A stretch of DNA of 64,000 nt, taken from NCBI RefSeq assembly GCF_027460265.1, contig NZ_JAPZBC010000001.1, positions 3,968,501-4,032,500 of the forward strand. Direction: 5' to 3'. Origin of the DNA: Streptomyces sp. WMMC940. Its GTDB lineage: Bacteria; Actinomycetota; Actinomycetes; Streptomycetales; Streptomycetaceae. Of the stretch, positions 17,190 to 27,171 are shown piece after piece. Numbering within the stretch: the stretch's first letter is position 1; the number at the start of each line of letters is the position of its first letter. A program made the translations under genes and the position numbers. The notes under the pieces are model-generated. The model had not been told where the DNA came from. It searched no databases and worked only from the letters and a program-made list of their open reading frames with translations.

Positions 17190-18254
17190 ATGTCTGAGAC
17201 AGGTGCTTCCTACGCTGCCGCGGGCGTCGACATCGAGGCGGGCGACCGCGCCGTCGAGCTGATGAAGGAGTGGGTGAGGAAGACCCGCCGCCCCGAGGTC
17301 CTCGGCGGCATCGGCGGCTTCGCCGGCCTCTTCGACGCCTCCGCCCTCAAGCGCTACGAGCGCCCGCTGCTCGCCTCCGCCACCGACGGCGTCGGCACCA
17401 AGGTCGACCTCGCGCGCCAGATGGGCGTGTACGACTCGATCGGCCACGACCTCGTCGCGATGGTCATGGACGACATCGTCGTGTGCGGCGCCGAGCCGCT
17501 CTTCATGACCGACTACATCTGCGTCGGCAAGGTCCACCCGGAGCGCGTGGCCGCCATCGTCAAGGGCATCGCCGAGGGCTGTGTCCTCGCCGGCTGCGCC
17601 CTGGTCGGCGGCGAGACCGCCGAACACCCGGGTCTGCTGGGGCCGGACGACTTCGACGTCGCCGGCGCCGGTACGGGCGTCGTGGAGGCCGACCGGCTGC
17701 TGGGCGCCGATCGCATCCGTACGGGGGATGCGGTGATCGCGATGGCGTCATCGGGCCTTCACTCGAACGGGTACTCGCTCGTGCGGCACGTGGTCTTCGA
17801 CCGGGCGGGCTGGACGCTCGACCGGGAGATCCCGGAGTTCGGCCGCACCCTCGGCGAGGAACTGCTCGAGCCCACCAGGATCTACTCGCTGGACTGCCTG
17901 GCTCTGACCCGGACCACCGAGGTGCACGCCTTCAGCCACATCACCGGCGGCGGGCTCGCCGCCAACCTGGCGCGCGTGCTGCCGGACGGCCTGCACGCGG
18001 TCGTCGACCGGTCGACGTGGACGCCGGGCGCGGTCTTCGACCTCGTCGGCGGCGCCGGCCGGGTGGAGCGCGCGGAGCTGGAGAAGACCCTCAACATGGG
18101 CGTGGGGATGATGGCGGTCGTTCCGCAGGAGTCGGTCGACGCCGCCCTGACGACCCTCGCCGACCGCGGTGTCGACGCGTGGGTCGCCGGTGAGGTCACC
18201 GAGCGCGGGGAGCACACCACCGGCGCCGGGATGGTCGGCGACTACGCGAGCTGA
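17190..18254 (+). CDS. purM: Phosphoribosylformylglycinamidine cyclo-ligase (AIR synthetase)
   Basis: A 354-residue AIR synthetase, which closes the imidazole ring of FGAM using ATP. Landmarks: SYAAAGVDIEAGDRAVELMK near the start, the glycine-rich FAGLFDAS, ATDGVGTKVDLA, VMDDIVVCGAEPLFMTDY, GCALVGGETAEHPG and ITGGGLAANLARVLP. The ATG at 17190 has only a weak purine stretch (AAAGATCCCAGG). It lies 36 nt after purF in the same orientation and is probably co-transcribed. A hairpin shared with the convergent DUF3073 gene follows. Confidence 0.97.
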   Translation: MSETGASYAAAGVDIEAGDRAVELMKEWVRKTRRPEVLGGIGGFAGLFDASALKRYERPLLASATDGVGTKVDLARQMGVYDSIGHDLVAMVMDDIVVCGAEPLFMTDYICVGKVHPERVAAIVKGIAEGCVLAGCALVGGETAEHPGLLGPDDFDVAGAGTGVVEADRLLGADRIRTGDAVIAMASSGLHSNGYSLVRHVVFDRAGWTLDREIPEFGRTLGEELLEPTRIYSLDCLALTRTTEVHAFSHITGGGLAANLARVLPDGLHAVVDRSTWTPGAVFDLVGGAGRVERAELEKTLNMGVGMMAVVPQESVDAALTTLADRGVDAWVAGEVTERGEHTTGAGMVGDYAS

Positions 18255-18260
18255 ACAGCA

Positions 18261-18298
18261 CAGAACCCGGTCCGGGGCTGGGCCTCGGACCGGGTCTG
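18261..18298. terminator. Bidirectional terminator purM / DUF3073
   Basis: ACCCGGTCC and its complement form a 9-bp core stem (18265-18273 with 18287-18295), extended by imperfect CAG/CTG pairing, between two convergent genes. Confidence 0.7.
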
Positions 18299-18317
18299 AA
18301 GAATGCAGGTGCAGGCG

Positions 18318-18566
18318 TCAAGCACCGCGACGCTGTGACGACGGACCGGACTCCTCGTCCTCGTCCTCGTCGTCGTTGTACATATCCGCGTAGCGGGCGT
18401 ACGGGTCGTCGTCCTCGTCGTCCTCGAACGGCTCCGCGTTCGGCGGTTGACTCGAAGTCGATGCGCCCAGCTCGCTGGCCAGACGTGAGAGATCCGTCCC
18501 ACCGCTGTTGTACTTCAGCTGGCGGGCGACCTTCGTCTGCTTGGCCTTGGCCCGGCCGCGCCCCAT
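18318..18566 (-). CDS. DUF3073 family protein
   Basis: An 82-residue protein conserved in actinomycetes as DUF3073. The basic N-terminus MGRGRAKAKQTKVARQLKYN is the family hallmark, followed by SGGTDLSRLASELG and a strongly acidic C-terminal tail (EDDEDDDPYARYADMYNDDEDEDEE). This charge polarity hints at a nucleic-acid or ribosome-associated role, but none is established. The ATG at 18566 was chosen for the conserved MGRGRAK start. It is monocistronic and convergent with purM. Confidence 0.9.
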   Translation of the reverse strand: MGRGRAKAKQTKVARQLKYNSGGTDLSRLASELGASTSSQPPNAEPFEDDEDDDPYARYADMYNDDEDEDEESGPSSQRRGA

Positions 18567-18789
18567 GGCTCGACCCCCTCGGTGACGGGGCTCGACGGCC
18601 CCAGAGTCTTGACACGCGTTCATGGTTCGGAGCGGGCTCTCCGTGGAGAGACCGGTCCGTAGGGCTTCAACGGTACCTGCTTCCGCGGCCATACGGTACG
18701 CCGCCCGCATCACGTGCCACCCCGCAGGACCCGCGAGGCGCCCCGTCCTCGCTGGTCAACCGCGATTTTAACCTCTTCTCGGCGGGCGG

Positions 18790-18830
18790 CTCGCCGACCG
18801 GCGTGAGTCTTGTCTCCCCCGGTCGGCGAG
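18790..18830 (-). terminator. Terminator downstream of vdh
   Basis: A perfect 12-bp inverted repeat (CTCGCCGACCGG and complement) with a 17-nt loop lies 17 nt beyond the vdh stop. Confidence 0.7.
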
Positions 18831-18846
18831 GAGCACCCGCGGGATG

Positions 18847-19938
18847 CTATCGGCGACGCGCCTCCGCCATCCGCTGCTCCGCGATGCGGTCCGCGGCCGC
18901 GGCCGGCGGAATGCCGTCCTCATTCGCACGTGCGAATATCGCCAGCGTGGTGTCGAAGATCTTCGACGCCTTCGCCTTGCACCGGTCGAAGTCGAAGCCG
19001 TGCAGCTCGTCGGCGACCTGGATGACCCCGCCCGCGTTCACGACGTAGTCGGGTGCGTAGAGGATGCGGCGGTCGGCGAGGTCCTTCTCGACGCCGGGGT
19101 GCGCGAGCTGGTTGTTGGCGGCGCCGCACACGATCCGGGCGGTCAGCACGGGAACCGTCTCGTCGTTCAGCGCGCCCCCGAGGGCGCAGGGGGCGTAGAT
19201 GTCGAGGCCCCCCATGGACTCCGCACGGATCAGCTCGTCCGTGTCCCGGGCCACCCGCACCTGCGGGAACTTGTCCGTGATCCGGCGCACCGACTCCTCG
19301 CGAACATCGGTGACGACGACCTCGGCCCCGTCCTCCAGCAGGTGCTCGACCAGGTAGTGGCCGACCTTGCCGACGCCGGCCACGCCCACCTTGCGGCCGC
19401 GCAGCGTGGGGTCGCCCCACTCTGCTTGCGCGGAGGCGCGCATGCCCTGGAAGACGCCGTAGGCGGTGAGGACGGACGAGTCGCCGGCGCCGCCGTTCTC
19501 GGGGGAGCGGCCCGTGGTCCAGCGGCACTCGCGGGCCACCACGTCCATGTCGGCCACGTAGGTGCCGACGTCGCAGGCCGTGACGTAACGGCCGCCGAGG
19601 GACGCGACGAACCGGCCGTAGGCCAGCAGCAGCTCCTCGGTCTTGATCCGCTCCGGGTCTCCGATGATCACGGCCTTGCCGCCGCCGTGGTCGAGGCCGG
19701 CCATGGCGTTCTTGTACGACATCCCCCGGGAGAGGTTCAGCGCGTCGGCGACGGCGGCTTCCTCGGAGGCGTACGGGTAGAAGCGGGTGCCGCCGAGGGC
19801 AGGGCCCAGGGCGGTGGAGTGGATGGCGATGACGGCCTTCAAACCACTGGCGCGGTCCTGGCAGAGCACGACTTGCTCATGTCCGCCCTGGTCCGAGTGG
19901 AACAGGGTGTGCAGGACGCCGTCGGTCACATCGGTCAC
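18847..19938 (-). CDS. vdh: Valine (branched-chain amino acid) dehydrogenase
   Basis: A 363-residue NAD-dependent Glu/Leu/Phe/Val dehydrogenase that deaminates valine, feeding branched-chain acyl-CoA precursors to fatty acid and polyketide synthesis. Substrate-side motif [20 protein letters not shown] carries two lysines (K76 and the catalytic K88); the NAD fold is at [17 protein letters not shown], and [11 protein letters not shown] is the conserved late block. GTG at 19938 was chosen because GGGAG lies 8 nt upstream and [12 protein letters not shown] matches known Vdh starts; a TTG five codons earlier is unlikely. It is divergent from the conserved unknown at 20094, in the order seen beside bldC in S. 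coelicolor. Confidence 0.95.
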   Translation of the reverse strand: MTDVTDGVLHTLFHSDQGGHEQVVLCQDRASGLKAVIAIHSTALGPALGGTRFYPYASEEAAVADALNLSRGMSYKNAMAGLDHGGGKAVIIGDPERIKTEELLLAYGRFVASLGGRYVTACDVGTYVADMDVVARECRWTTGRSPENGGAGDSSVLTAYGVFQGMRASAQAEWGDPTLRGRKVGVAGVGKVGHYLVEHLLEDGAEVVVTDVREESVRRITDKFPQVRVARDTDELIRAESMGGLDIYAPCALGGALNDETVPVLTARIVCGAANNQLAHPGVEKDLADRRILYAPDYVVNAGGVIQVADELHGFDFDRCKAKASKIFDTTLAIFARANEDGIPPAAAADRIAEQRMAEARRR

Positions 19939-20093
19939 GGTGGTGACTCCCAAGTACGAAGCGGCGATTGCGGGCCCTCCTGCGGGTGGGGAGGGACCCG
20001 ATGGGCAAGAGAGTAAGTCCTACGGAGGGGTAGATCGGTCCCAGTGCTCAGGATCACCCTCTCCCGGAGTACGTGCGTGGAAGGATCTGTGAC

Positions 20094-20939
20094 ATGACGG
20101 CCGCCACTTCTGTGCTCGTCCCGTACGCGTCCTACCTGCGGGTGTACGAGCCCCTGGCGGCGTTCCCGGAGCCCGAGCGGAGCCACTGGTCCCGTTATGC
20201 CCGCTCCGGCCGGACCCCCACCGCCCAGGACGAGCTCAGGCGGTCGCTGGCGGACCTGCTGCCGACCCCTCCCGTGCCGGTGCCGGTCCACGAGAGTGCC
20301 GACGCCTTCGTCACGGAGGACGACGGCGTCGTCCGGATCTGTCCCTGGCGGACCAGACTGCGCGGCTGGCTGGCCCTGGAGGAGCTGACCGGGCTCTTCC
20401 CTCCCCTGGTGCTCGACGCGGTGCTGCCCCCGGTGGTGCGCGGCCAGGCCGCCGCCGACTACGAGGCGTGGCGGGAGCGCAACCCGGACGCCCGTCCCTG
20501 GATCAGGACGGCGGTCTGGCAGGTGCCGGTGCGCTGGTTCGTCCTGTTCGCGGACGACGAGCGCGAGTACGAGCCGGGCGAGGTGCCGGGGGTGCCGCCC
20601 CTGCTGCGCTACCGCACGCCGATGGTCCAGGCCAGGCGCAGGCTGGCGCGGGGCCTGAAGACCCTGCGGGACACGACCGAGGAGGGTCCGCTCACGGAGG
20701 GGCTGGTGGATGTGGGGCGATGGCTGGAAGAGTTCCACCCGCGCTCCCTGGTCGAGCTCGACTACGGCGGTCTCGTCCACGCCCTGCCGCCGGACCGGCT
20801 GGCCGAGGACCGGTCCGCCGCCGACGTGGCCGCGGGCATCGCGGCGCTGCGGGACGGCGACGGCGAGGGCGCGGGTGCGGCCTACGGCCGGCTCACGGAC
20901 CGCTGGCGGGCGGTCCGGGACCGTCAGTTCGCGAACTGA
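20094..20939 (+). CDS. Conserved actinomycete protein of unknown function
   Basis: A 281-residue soluble protein with no recognised domain. It is rich in Trp, Arg, Pro and acidic residues, without signal peptide or membrane helix. Visible conserved-looking blocks are VLVPYASYLRVYEPLAAF, VRICPWRTRLRGWLALEEL and RTAVWQVPVRWFVLF. The ATG at 20094 has AAGGA 9 nt upstream; an in-frame GTG at 20073 lacks one. It sits between divergent vdh and bldC, a placement I remember as conserved in Streptomyces. Function cannot be assigned. Confidence 0.75.
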   Translation: MTAATSVLVPYASYLRVYEPLAAFPEPERSHWSRYARSGRTPTAQDELRRSLADLLPTPPVPVPVHESADAFVTEDDGVVRICPWRTRLRGWLALEELTGLFPPLVLDAVLPPVVRGQAAADYEAWRERNPDARPWIRTAVWQVPVRWFVLFADDEREYEPGEVPGVPPLLRYRTPMVQARRRLARGLKTLRDTTEEGPLTEGLVDVGRWLEEFHPRSLVELDYGGLVHALPPDRLAEDRSAADVAAGIAALRDGDGEGAGAAYGRLTDRWRAVRDRQFAN

Positions 20940-21430
20940 CGAGCGGGGCGTCGCGTACCCTTCCCGGAACCGAACCGGGCATGTAGGGGACGTAGGTACC
21001 GATCCGGGCCTTTGGTTCAAGCGTGACGGACAGCACTAAGTCGTCCCTTGCAACCCTCGCCCACCCTCGTGCCAAAATAGGACAAGGAGTCCGGGGAGGG
21101 TTCCTTCCGCCTACCTAAGGGCGGAAATCTCAGCATTGCACTCTATGGGGGGTCTGATGACTCCTGATCGCTCTGTGACTGATCGTCACTGTGACGTGAC
21201 TGTCCGTTATGGCATGAACCATCGGCTTCCGCCGCTGATGAACACCTGAGAGGGCAATTCCATCGGTTTGGCCGACGTGGCTGGACAGATGGTGTAGTTG
21301 TAGTGCCGAGGACAAGCCGTTCGTCCTATAACCGACTCGGCCCGCGTCCGCCATTTCGGGCAACGCGGGTCAAGGTGCAGAATTTAGAGGAAAGAACCGA
21401 GAAGGTTCGGTTCTCCCGAGGAGGCCGCTC
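20940..21430 (+). promoter_or_regulatory. Long non-coding leader/promoter region of bldC with hairpin at the ribosome site
   Basis: About 490 nt without a convincing gene, less GC-rich than its surroundings. A hairpin AGAACCGA/TCGGTTCT (21393-21414, 8-bp stem, 6-nt loop) stands 3 nt before the GAGGAGG ribosome site (21418-21424). TATAAC near 21330 is a candidate -10 but has no clear -35. The size suggests complex transcriptional control; the hairpin could modulate translation. Confidence 0.5.
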
Positions 21431-21637
21431 ATGACCGCTCGCACCCCTGATGCCGAGCCGCTGCTGACCCCGGCTGAGGTTGCCACGATGTTCCGCGTGG
21501 ACCCGAAGACGGTCACGCGCTGGGCCAAGGCAGGCAAGCTCACGTCCATCCGTACGCTCGGTGGACACCGCCGGTACCGCGAGGCAGAGGTCCGCGCACT
21601 GTTGGCGGGTATCCCGCAGCAGCGCAGCGAGGCCTGA
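21431..21637 (+). CDS. bldC: Developmental regulator BldC (MerR-type winged-helix DNA-binding protein)
   Basis: A 68-residue protein that consists of a single MerR-like winged helix-turn-helix without effector domain: LLTPAEVATMFRVDPKTVT, RWAKAGKLTSIRTLGGHRRY, REAEVRALLAG. It matches BldC, which binds head-to-tail on AT-rich direct repeats and holds back sporulation genes in vegetative growth. The strong GAGGAGG ribosome site is 6 nt before the ATG. A canonical terminator with T-tract ends the transcript. Length and sequence are as expected; this is one of the surest calls in the window. Confidence 0.97.
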   Translation: MTARTPDAEPLLTPAEVATMFRVDPKTVTRWAKAGKLTSIRTLGGHRRYREAEVRALLAGIPQQRSEA

Positions 21638-21729
21638 CACCCCGATCAAGGGCATCTCCGGACCCCCAATCCGGTAGCCCTGCACAGAGCTCGACACGGC
21701 GGGCGCCTGCCCCAACAGGTTTCGTCGTC

Positions 21730-21769
21730 GATCGCGCTGGACTCCGCCGGGTCCAGCGCGATCTTTTTT
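21730..21769 (+). terminator. Intrinsic terminator of bldC
   Basis: A 13-bp perfect stem (GATCGCGCTGGAC and complement), an 8-nt loop and a run of six T make a textbook intrinsic terminator, rare in this GC-rich window. Confidence 0.93.
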
Positions 21770-21895
21770 GTGCGCCGGCCGTTCGGGCCCTGTGTGCGGG
21801 CGGTCGGCGGACGGGGCGGGGCGCATGTGCGGCGTGCGTCCCGTAGGGGGCTCCGGGAGCCCCTGGGGAGTCGTGCGGGGCTGCTCAGGCAGGGG

Positions 21896-21945
21896 TGCAA
21901 TTGCACGTATTTGATTTTTTGTTTGTAGGGAGGGCGTAAAGTCGC
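21896..21945. other. AT-rich tract opened by a 12-bp perfect palindrome
   Basis: GTGCAATTGCAC (21896-21907) is followed by about 30 bases dominated by T (GTATTTGATTTTTTGTTTG...). It lies in the roughly 290-nt gap between the bldC terminator and the end of the DUF6274-like gene, where no coding sequence is seen. It could be a binding site for BldC, Lsr2 or another regulator, or a leftover of an insertion. Confidence 0.4.
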
Positions 21946-22060
21946 CTGCCCCGCAAACTCATTCGGTGACTCCCGTCACATGCCGTAGGTCTTGCCGCGT
22001 GTGGCCCGTCCTCCCCCTGCGAGCCTGCCACCCGTCCGCGGCGGGGCAAGGTGCCGTCGG

Positions 22061-22450
<390 letters not shown>

Positions 22451-22532
22451 CGCGCCACCTCCGCGGATCCGGGGGCCCCGCAACCCCTGTCCTGACTGGG
22501 TACCGTCGGCGCAAGCCCCAGTCAATACGCCA

Positions 22533-22562
22533 GAAGGCCCGCACCACTTGGCGCGGGCCTTC
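22533..22562 (-). terminator. Terminator of tRNA-Asp
   Basis: GAAGGCCCGC and its complement form a 10-bp stem with a 10-nt loop, 10 nt beyond the tRNA-Asp 3' end. Confidence 0.8.
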
Positions 22563-22571
22563 CGTTCACTG

Positions 22572-22646
22572 CGGTCCTGACGGGATTTGAACCCGCGGCC
22601 TCCACCTTGACAGGGTGGCGAGCACTCCAAACTGCTCCACAGGACC
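22572..22646 (-). tRNA. tRNA-Asp (GTC)
   Basis: Minus-strand cloverleaf with acceptor GGTCCTG/CAGGACC, anticodon loop CTGTCAA (anticodon GTC), T-loop TTCAAAT and discriminator G. CCA is not encoded. It is identical over 75 nt to the copy at 29754-29828. Confidence 0.95.
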
Positions 22647-22736
22647 AGATTTCGCAGCCGATCGCTCGTTGGCTGCGAGAGAGACTGTACAGCAGGTCAG
22701 AGGGTCCGGTCGAACTCACTCAAGGCGACGGCCGCG

Positions 22737-25700
22737 TCACGGTGCCGCCGCGTCGATCGCCTTGACGATGCGCTTGTCGGAGACGGGGTACGCGGTGCCC
22801 AGCGCGTGGGCGAAGTAGCTCACCCGCAGCTCCTCGATCATCCAGCGGATGTCCCGGACCTCCTGCGGCACCGGTCGGCCCTCGGGCAGCTGCTCCAGGA
22901 GCCAGGCGTACTCGTCCTGCATCTCGTGGACCTTCTCCATGCGCGTCGTGTCGCGCTGGACGGAGGTCGGCATCTGCTGCAGCCGGCGGTCCACCGCGAC
23001 CAGATAGCGCATCAGGTCGGGGAGCCTGCGCAGGCCCGTCCGCGTCACGAAGCCGGCCGGCACGAGCCACGCCAGCTGCTCGCGTACGTCCTTGACGTTG
23101 CCGGCGAGCGCCGGGCTGGTCGTGCTCTTGAGACGGCGCTCACAGGACTGCCAGGCGGCCAGGATCTGCCCCACCCGGTCGACGGTCCGCACGGTCGCGT
23201 CCACGAGGTCGGCGCGGACCTTGTCGTAGAGCTTCCGGAACGATTCCTCGTCCCAGGCCGGCCCGCCGTGGTCCGCGATCAGCTTGTCCGCGGCGGCCGT
23301 CGCGCAGTCGTCGAAGAGCGCCTGGACCGAGCCGTGCGGGTTGGCGGACAGGGCAAGCTTCTGCTGGTTGGACATCCGGTCGGAGGCGAACTTCGCGGGG
23401 TTCACCGGGATGTTCAGCATGATCAGCCGACGGGTGCCCCGCCACATCGCCTCCGCCTGCTCGGCCTCGGTGTCGAAGAGCCGTACCGAGACCGAATCGC
23501 CGTCGTCGACCAGCGCCGGGTAGGCCTTGACCGGCTGGCCCGCACGGCGGGTCTCGAAGACCCGCGTCAGGGTGCCGATCGTCCAGGACTTCAGTCCCGT
23601 CCGCTCGACGGAGTCGCCGCCGGACCGCCCGGCCGTGGCCGCGGCGGCCTCCGACAGCGCCTTGCGGGCCTTCGGCCTCAGCCGCAGGCGCAGCGCCTCC
23701 AGATCCTTGTCCTCGGCCAGCTTGCGGCGCCGCTCGTCGACGATCCGGAAGGTGACCTTCAGATGGTCCGGGACCCTGGCCAGGTCGAAGTCGTCCGCCG
23801 AAACCGGCACCCCGACCATGCGCTGGAGCTCTCGCGCCAGCGTGACCGGCAGCGGCTCCTGCAGCGGGACGGCCCTCTCCAGGAAGGCCTTCGCGAAGTC
23901 CGGCGCCGGCACGTAGTTCCGGCGGATCGGCTTCGGCAGGGAGCGGATCAGTTCCGTCACGACCTGGTCGCGCAGACCCGGGATCTGCCAGTCGAAGCCC
24001 TCTTCCGTCACCTGGTTGAGCACCTGGAGCGGGATGTGCACGGTCACGCCGTCGGCGTCCGCGCCCGGCTCGAACTGGTACGTGACGCGGAACTTCAGCC
24101 GCCCCTGCCGCCACGAGTCCGGGTAGTCGTCCTTGGTGACCGCCCCGGCCTTCTCGTTGATGAGCATCTCGCGCTCGAAGTCGAGCAGCTCGGGCTGCTC
24201 ACGGCGCTTGTGCTTCCACCACGAGTCGAAGTGGGCCCCGGACACCACGTGCTCCGGCACCCGCTGGTCGTAGAAGTCGAACAGGGTCTCGTCGTCGACG
24301 AGGATGTCGCGGCGACGGGCCCGGTGCTCCAGCTCCTCCACCTCGGTGAGGAGCCTGCGGTTGTCCGCGAAGAACTTGTGGTGCGTACGCCAGTCGCCCT
24401 CGACCAGGGCGTTGCGGATGAAGAGGTCACGACTGGCCCCGGGGTCGATGCGCCCGTAGTTCACCTTGCGCTGGGCGACGATCGGCACGCCGTACAGGGT
24501 GACCTTCTCGTACGCCATCACCGCCGCCTGGTCCTTCTCCCAGTGCGGCTCGCTGTAGGTGCGCTTCACCAGGTGCTCGGCGAGCGGCTCGATCCACTCG
24601 GGCTCGATCCTCGCGTTGACCCGCGCCCACAGCCGGGACGTCTCGACCAGCTCGGCGGACATCACGAAGCGCGGCGGCTTCCTGAACAGCGCCGAGCCGG
24701 GGAAGATGGCGAACTTGGCGTTGCGGGCGCCCAGGTACTCGTTCTTCGCGCCGTCCTTCACCTCCTTCATCCCGACGTGGGACAGGAGGCCGGCGAGCAG
24801 CGAGACGTGCACGGACTGCTCGGGCGCGCCGGCCTCGGCCGCGGGCTCCTCGAAGCGGAGCCCCATCTGCTTGGCCACGGTGCGCAGCTGCGCGTAGATG
24901 TCCTGCCACTCGCGGATGCGCAGGAAGTTCAGGTACTCCTGCTTGCACATCCGGCGGAAGCTGGACGAGCCGCGCTCCCTCTGCTGCTCGCGGACGTAGC
25001 GCCAGAGGTTGAGGAAGGCGAGGAAGTCGCTCGTCTCGTCCTTGAAGCGGGCGTGCTGCTGGTCCGCCTGGGCCTGCTTGTCGGCGGGGCGCTCCCGCGG
25101 GTCCTGGATGGAGAGCGCGGCCGCGATGACCATGACCTCGCGCACGCAGCCGTTCTTCTCCGCCTCGATCACCATCCGGGCGAGGCGCGGGTCGACGGGG
25201 AGCTGGGCGAGCTTGCGGCCCATCGGCGTCAGCCGCTGCATCTTCTTCCCGTCCTGGGGGGACTTCTGCACCACGTCGAGCGCGCCCAGCTCCTGGAGGA
25301 GCTGCACGCCGTCGCGGATGTTGCGGTGGTCCGGCGGGTCGATGAAGGGGAACCGCTCGATGTCGCCGAGGCCGGCCGCGGTCATCTGGAGGATGACGGA
25401 CGCCAGGTTCGTACGGAGGATCTCGGCGTCGGTGAACTCCGGCCGGGACAGGAAGTCGTCCTCGCTGTAGAGCCGGATGCAGATGCCGTCCGAGGTACGG
25501 CCGCAGCGGCCCTTGCGCTGGTTGGCGCTCGCCTGGCTGATCGCCTCGATGGGCAGGCGCTGGACCTTGGTGCGGTGGCTGTAGCGGGAGATGCGGGCGG
25601 TGCCCGGGTCGATGACGTACTTGATGCCCGGCACCGTCAGGGACGTCTCCGCCACGTTCGTCGCGAGGACGATGCGGCGGCCCGAGTGCGGCTGGAAGAC

Positions 25701-26696
25701 GCGGTGCTGCTCGGCGTGCGAGAGCCGGGCGTAGAGGGGGAGTACCTCGGTGTGGCGGAGGTTCTTCTTGTTCAGCGCGTCCGCGGTGTCGCGGATCTCC
25801 CGCTCGCCGGAGAGGAAGACCAGGACGTCGCCCGGCCCTTCCTTCTGGAGTTCGTCGACCGCGTCGCAGATCGCGGTGATCTGGTCGCGGTCGGACTCGT
25901 CGCTCTCCTCCTCGAGGAGGGGGCGGTAGCGGACCTCGACGGGGTAGGTCCGGCCGGAGACCTCGACGATCGGCGCGTCCCCGAAGTGCCTGGAGAACCG
26001 CTCGGGGTCGATGGTCGCGGAGGTGATCACGATCTTGAGGTCGGGACGTCTCGGCAGCAGCTGGGCCAGATAACCGAGCAGGAAGTCGATGTTGAGCGAC
26101 CGCTCGTGGGCCTCGTCGATGATGATCGTGTCGTAGGCGCGCAGCTCGCGGTCCGTCTGGATCTCCGCGAGCAGGATGCCGTCCGTCATGAGCTTGACGA
26201 AGGTCGCGTCCTGGTTCACCTGGTCGGTGAACCGGACCTTCCAGCCCACCGCCTCGCCGAGCGGGGTGCGCAGCTCCTCGGCCACGCGCTCGGCGACCGT
26301 CCGCGCGGCGATCCGGCGCGGCTGGGTGTGCCCGATCATGCCGCGTACGCCGCGGCCGAGCTCGAGACAGATCTTGGGGATCTGTGTCGTCTTGCCGGAG
26401 CCGGTCTCTCCCGCGACGATCACGACCTGGTGGTCCCGTATCGCCTCGAGGATCTCGTCCTTCTTCTGGCTGACCGGGAGCTGTTCGGGATACGTGACCC
26501 CGGGCACCCGTGCCGCGCGCGCGGCGGTCCGAGCGCCGGCCTCGGCGGCCTCGGCCGCGATCTCGTCGAGCACGGCCTGCCGGGCCTCGGGTTTGCGGAT
26601 GCGGCGGGTGCCCTCGAGGCGCCGCCCGAGCCGGTGCGCGTCGCGCAGCGAGATCTCGGCCAGCTGCTTCTGGAGATCGGCGAAGGAAGTAGACAT
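22737..26696 (-). CDS. hrpA: ATP-dependent RNA helicase HrpA (DEAH box)
   Basis: A 1319-residue DEAH-box helicase of full HrpA length. Walker A GETGSGKTT is at about 96-103, the DEAH box IIDEAHERS at about 192-200, then SAT in VITSATIDPERFS and motif VI QRKGRCGRTSDG. OB-fold and DUF3418 C-terminal regions follow, ending at MIEELRVSYFAHALGTAYPVSDKRI. HrpA remodels RNA or stalled ribosomes; in other bacteria it rescues colliding ribosomes and processes mRNA. The ATG at 26696 was chosen for the conserved MSTSFADLQKQLAEISLRD. The gene is single, followed by tRNA-Asp. Confidence 0.96.
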   Translation of the reverse strand: MSTSFADLQKQLAEISLRDAHRLGRRLEGTRRIRKPEARQAVLDEIAAEAAEAGARTAARAARVPGVTYPEQLPVSQKKDEILEAIRDHQVVIVAGETGSGKTTQIPKICLELGRGVRGMIGHTQPRRIAARTVAERVAEELRTPLGEAVGWKVRFTDQVNQDATFVKLMTDGILLAEIQTDRELRAYDTIIIDEAHERSLNIDFLLGYLAQLLPRRPDLKIVITSATIDPERFSRHFGDAPIVEVSGRTYPVEVRYRPLLEEESDESDRDQITAICDAVDELQKEGPGDVLVFLSGEREIRDTADALNKKNLRHTEVLPLYARLSHAEQHRVFQPHSGRRIVLATNVAETSLTVPGIKYVIDPGTARISRYSHRTKVQRLPIEAISQASANQRKGRCGRTSDGICIRLYSEDDFLSRPEFTDAEILRTNLASVILQMTAAGLGDIERFPFIDPPDHRNIRDGVQLLQELGALDVVQKSPQDGKKMQRLTPMGRKLAQLPVDPRLARMVIEAEKNGCVREVMVIAAALSIQDPRERPADKQAQADQQHARFKDETSDFLAFLNLWRYVREQQRERGSSSFRRMCKQEYLNFLRIREWQDIYAQLRTVAKQMGLRFEEPAAEAGAPEQSVHVSLLAGLLSHVGMKEVKDGAKNEYLGARNAKFAIFPGSALFRKPPRFVMSAELVETSRLWARVNARIEPEWIEPLAEHLVKRTYSEPHWEKDQAAVMAYEKVTLYGVPIVAQRKVNYGRIDPGASRDLFIRNALVEGDWRTHHKFFADNRRLLTEVEELEHRARRRDILVDDETLFDFYDQRVPEHVVSGAHFDSWWKHKRREQPELLDFEREMLINEKAGAVTKDDYPDSWRQGRLKFRVTYQFEPGADADGVTVHIPLQVLNQVTEEGFDWQIPGLRDQVVTELIRSLPKPIRRNYVPAPDFAKAFLERAVPLQEPLPVTLARELQRMVGVPVSADDFDLARVPDHLKVTFRIVDERRRKLAEDKDLEALRLRLRPKARKALSEAAAATAGRSGGDSVERTGLKSWTIGTLTRVFETRRAGQPVKAYPALVDDGDSVSVRLFDTEAEQAEAMWRGTRRLIMLNIPVNPAKFASDRMSNQQKLALSANPHGSVQALFDDCATAAADKLIADHGGPAWDEESFRKLYDKVRADLVDATVRTVDRVGQILAAWQSCERRLKSTTSPALAGNVKDVREQLAWLVPAGFVTRTGLRRLPDLMRYLVAVDRRLQQMPTSVQRDTTRMEKVHEMQDEYAWLLEQLPEGRPVPQEVRDIRWMIEELRVSYFAHALGTAYPVSDKRIVKAIDAAAP

Positions 26697-27171
26697 ACGG
26701 GATCCAGGATCGCACCCGTGCGAGCGGACTGGCGAACCCATTTCCGGTGTTCCGGGCGCGCGATCACCGGCGGGTGCGGTGACCGGCTCCGGTGGGGGAA
26801 GGCGGGCCGGGGAACTGAGCGGTTCCGGCGGGCGGCGTCTGCCGTCGGCGGGTGCCGTCTCCGTACGACGTTCGAGAACGGTGGGCGGTGGTTGCGGGGC
26901 GCGGGTGCCGGGCCCGGGGAGCGGCCGGTGCGGTGCCGGGTCCGGCGGAGGGGAGGCGGTGCCCTCGGTGGGTGCCCTGGCCGCGGTGATGGGGGAGCGG
27001 GCGGGGCGCGGGCGCCGAGGGCCGGCGCGATCCGCCCTGCCTCGGCCGCCCGTACGGGTTCGGGCTGGTTCGGGCGAGGGCCCGGACGGCCGGTGCGGGG
27101 CAGGGCGTACCGGCCCGGGGAGCGGCCGGCCCGTACGATTGCGGGCACGTCGACTCCAGGAGCTCCCGTCC
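26697..27171. other. GC-rich intergenic region without convincing gene
   Basis: About 475 nt between divergent hrpA and a secreted-protein gene. Frames are open on both strands but have no family resemblance. An 18-bp direct repeat GGCCCGGGGAGCGGCCGG occurs at 26911 and 27112. TACGAT at 27134-27139 is a plausible -10 for the downstream gene. Confidence 0.5.
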
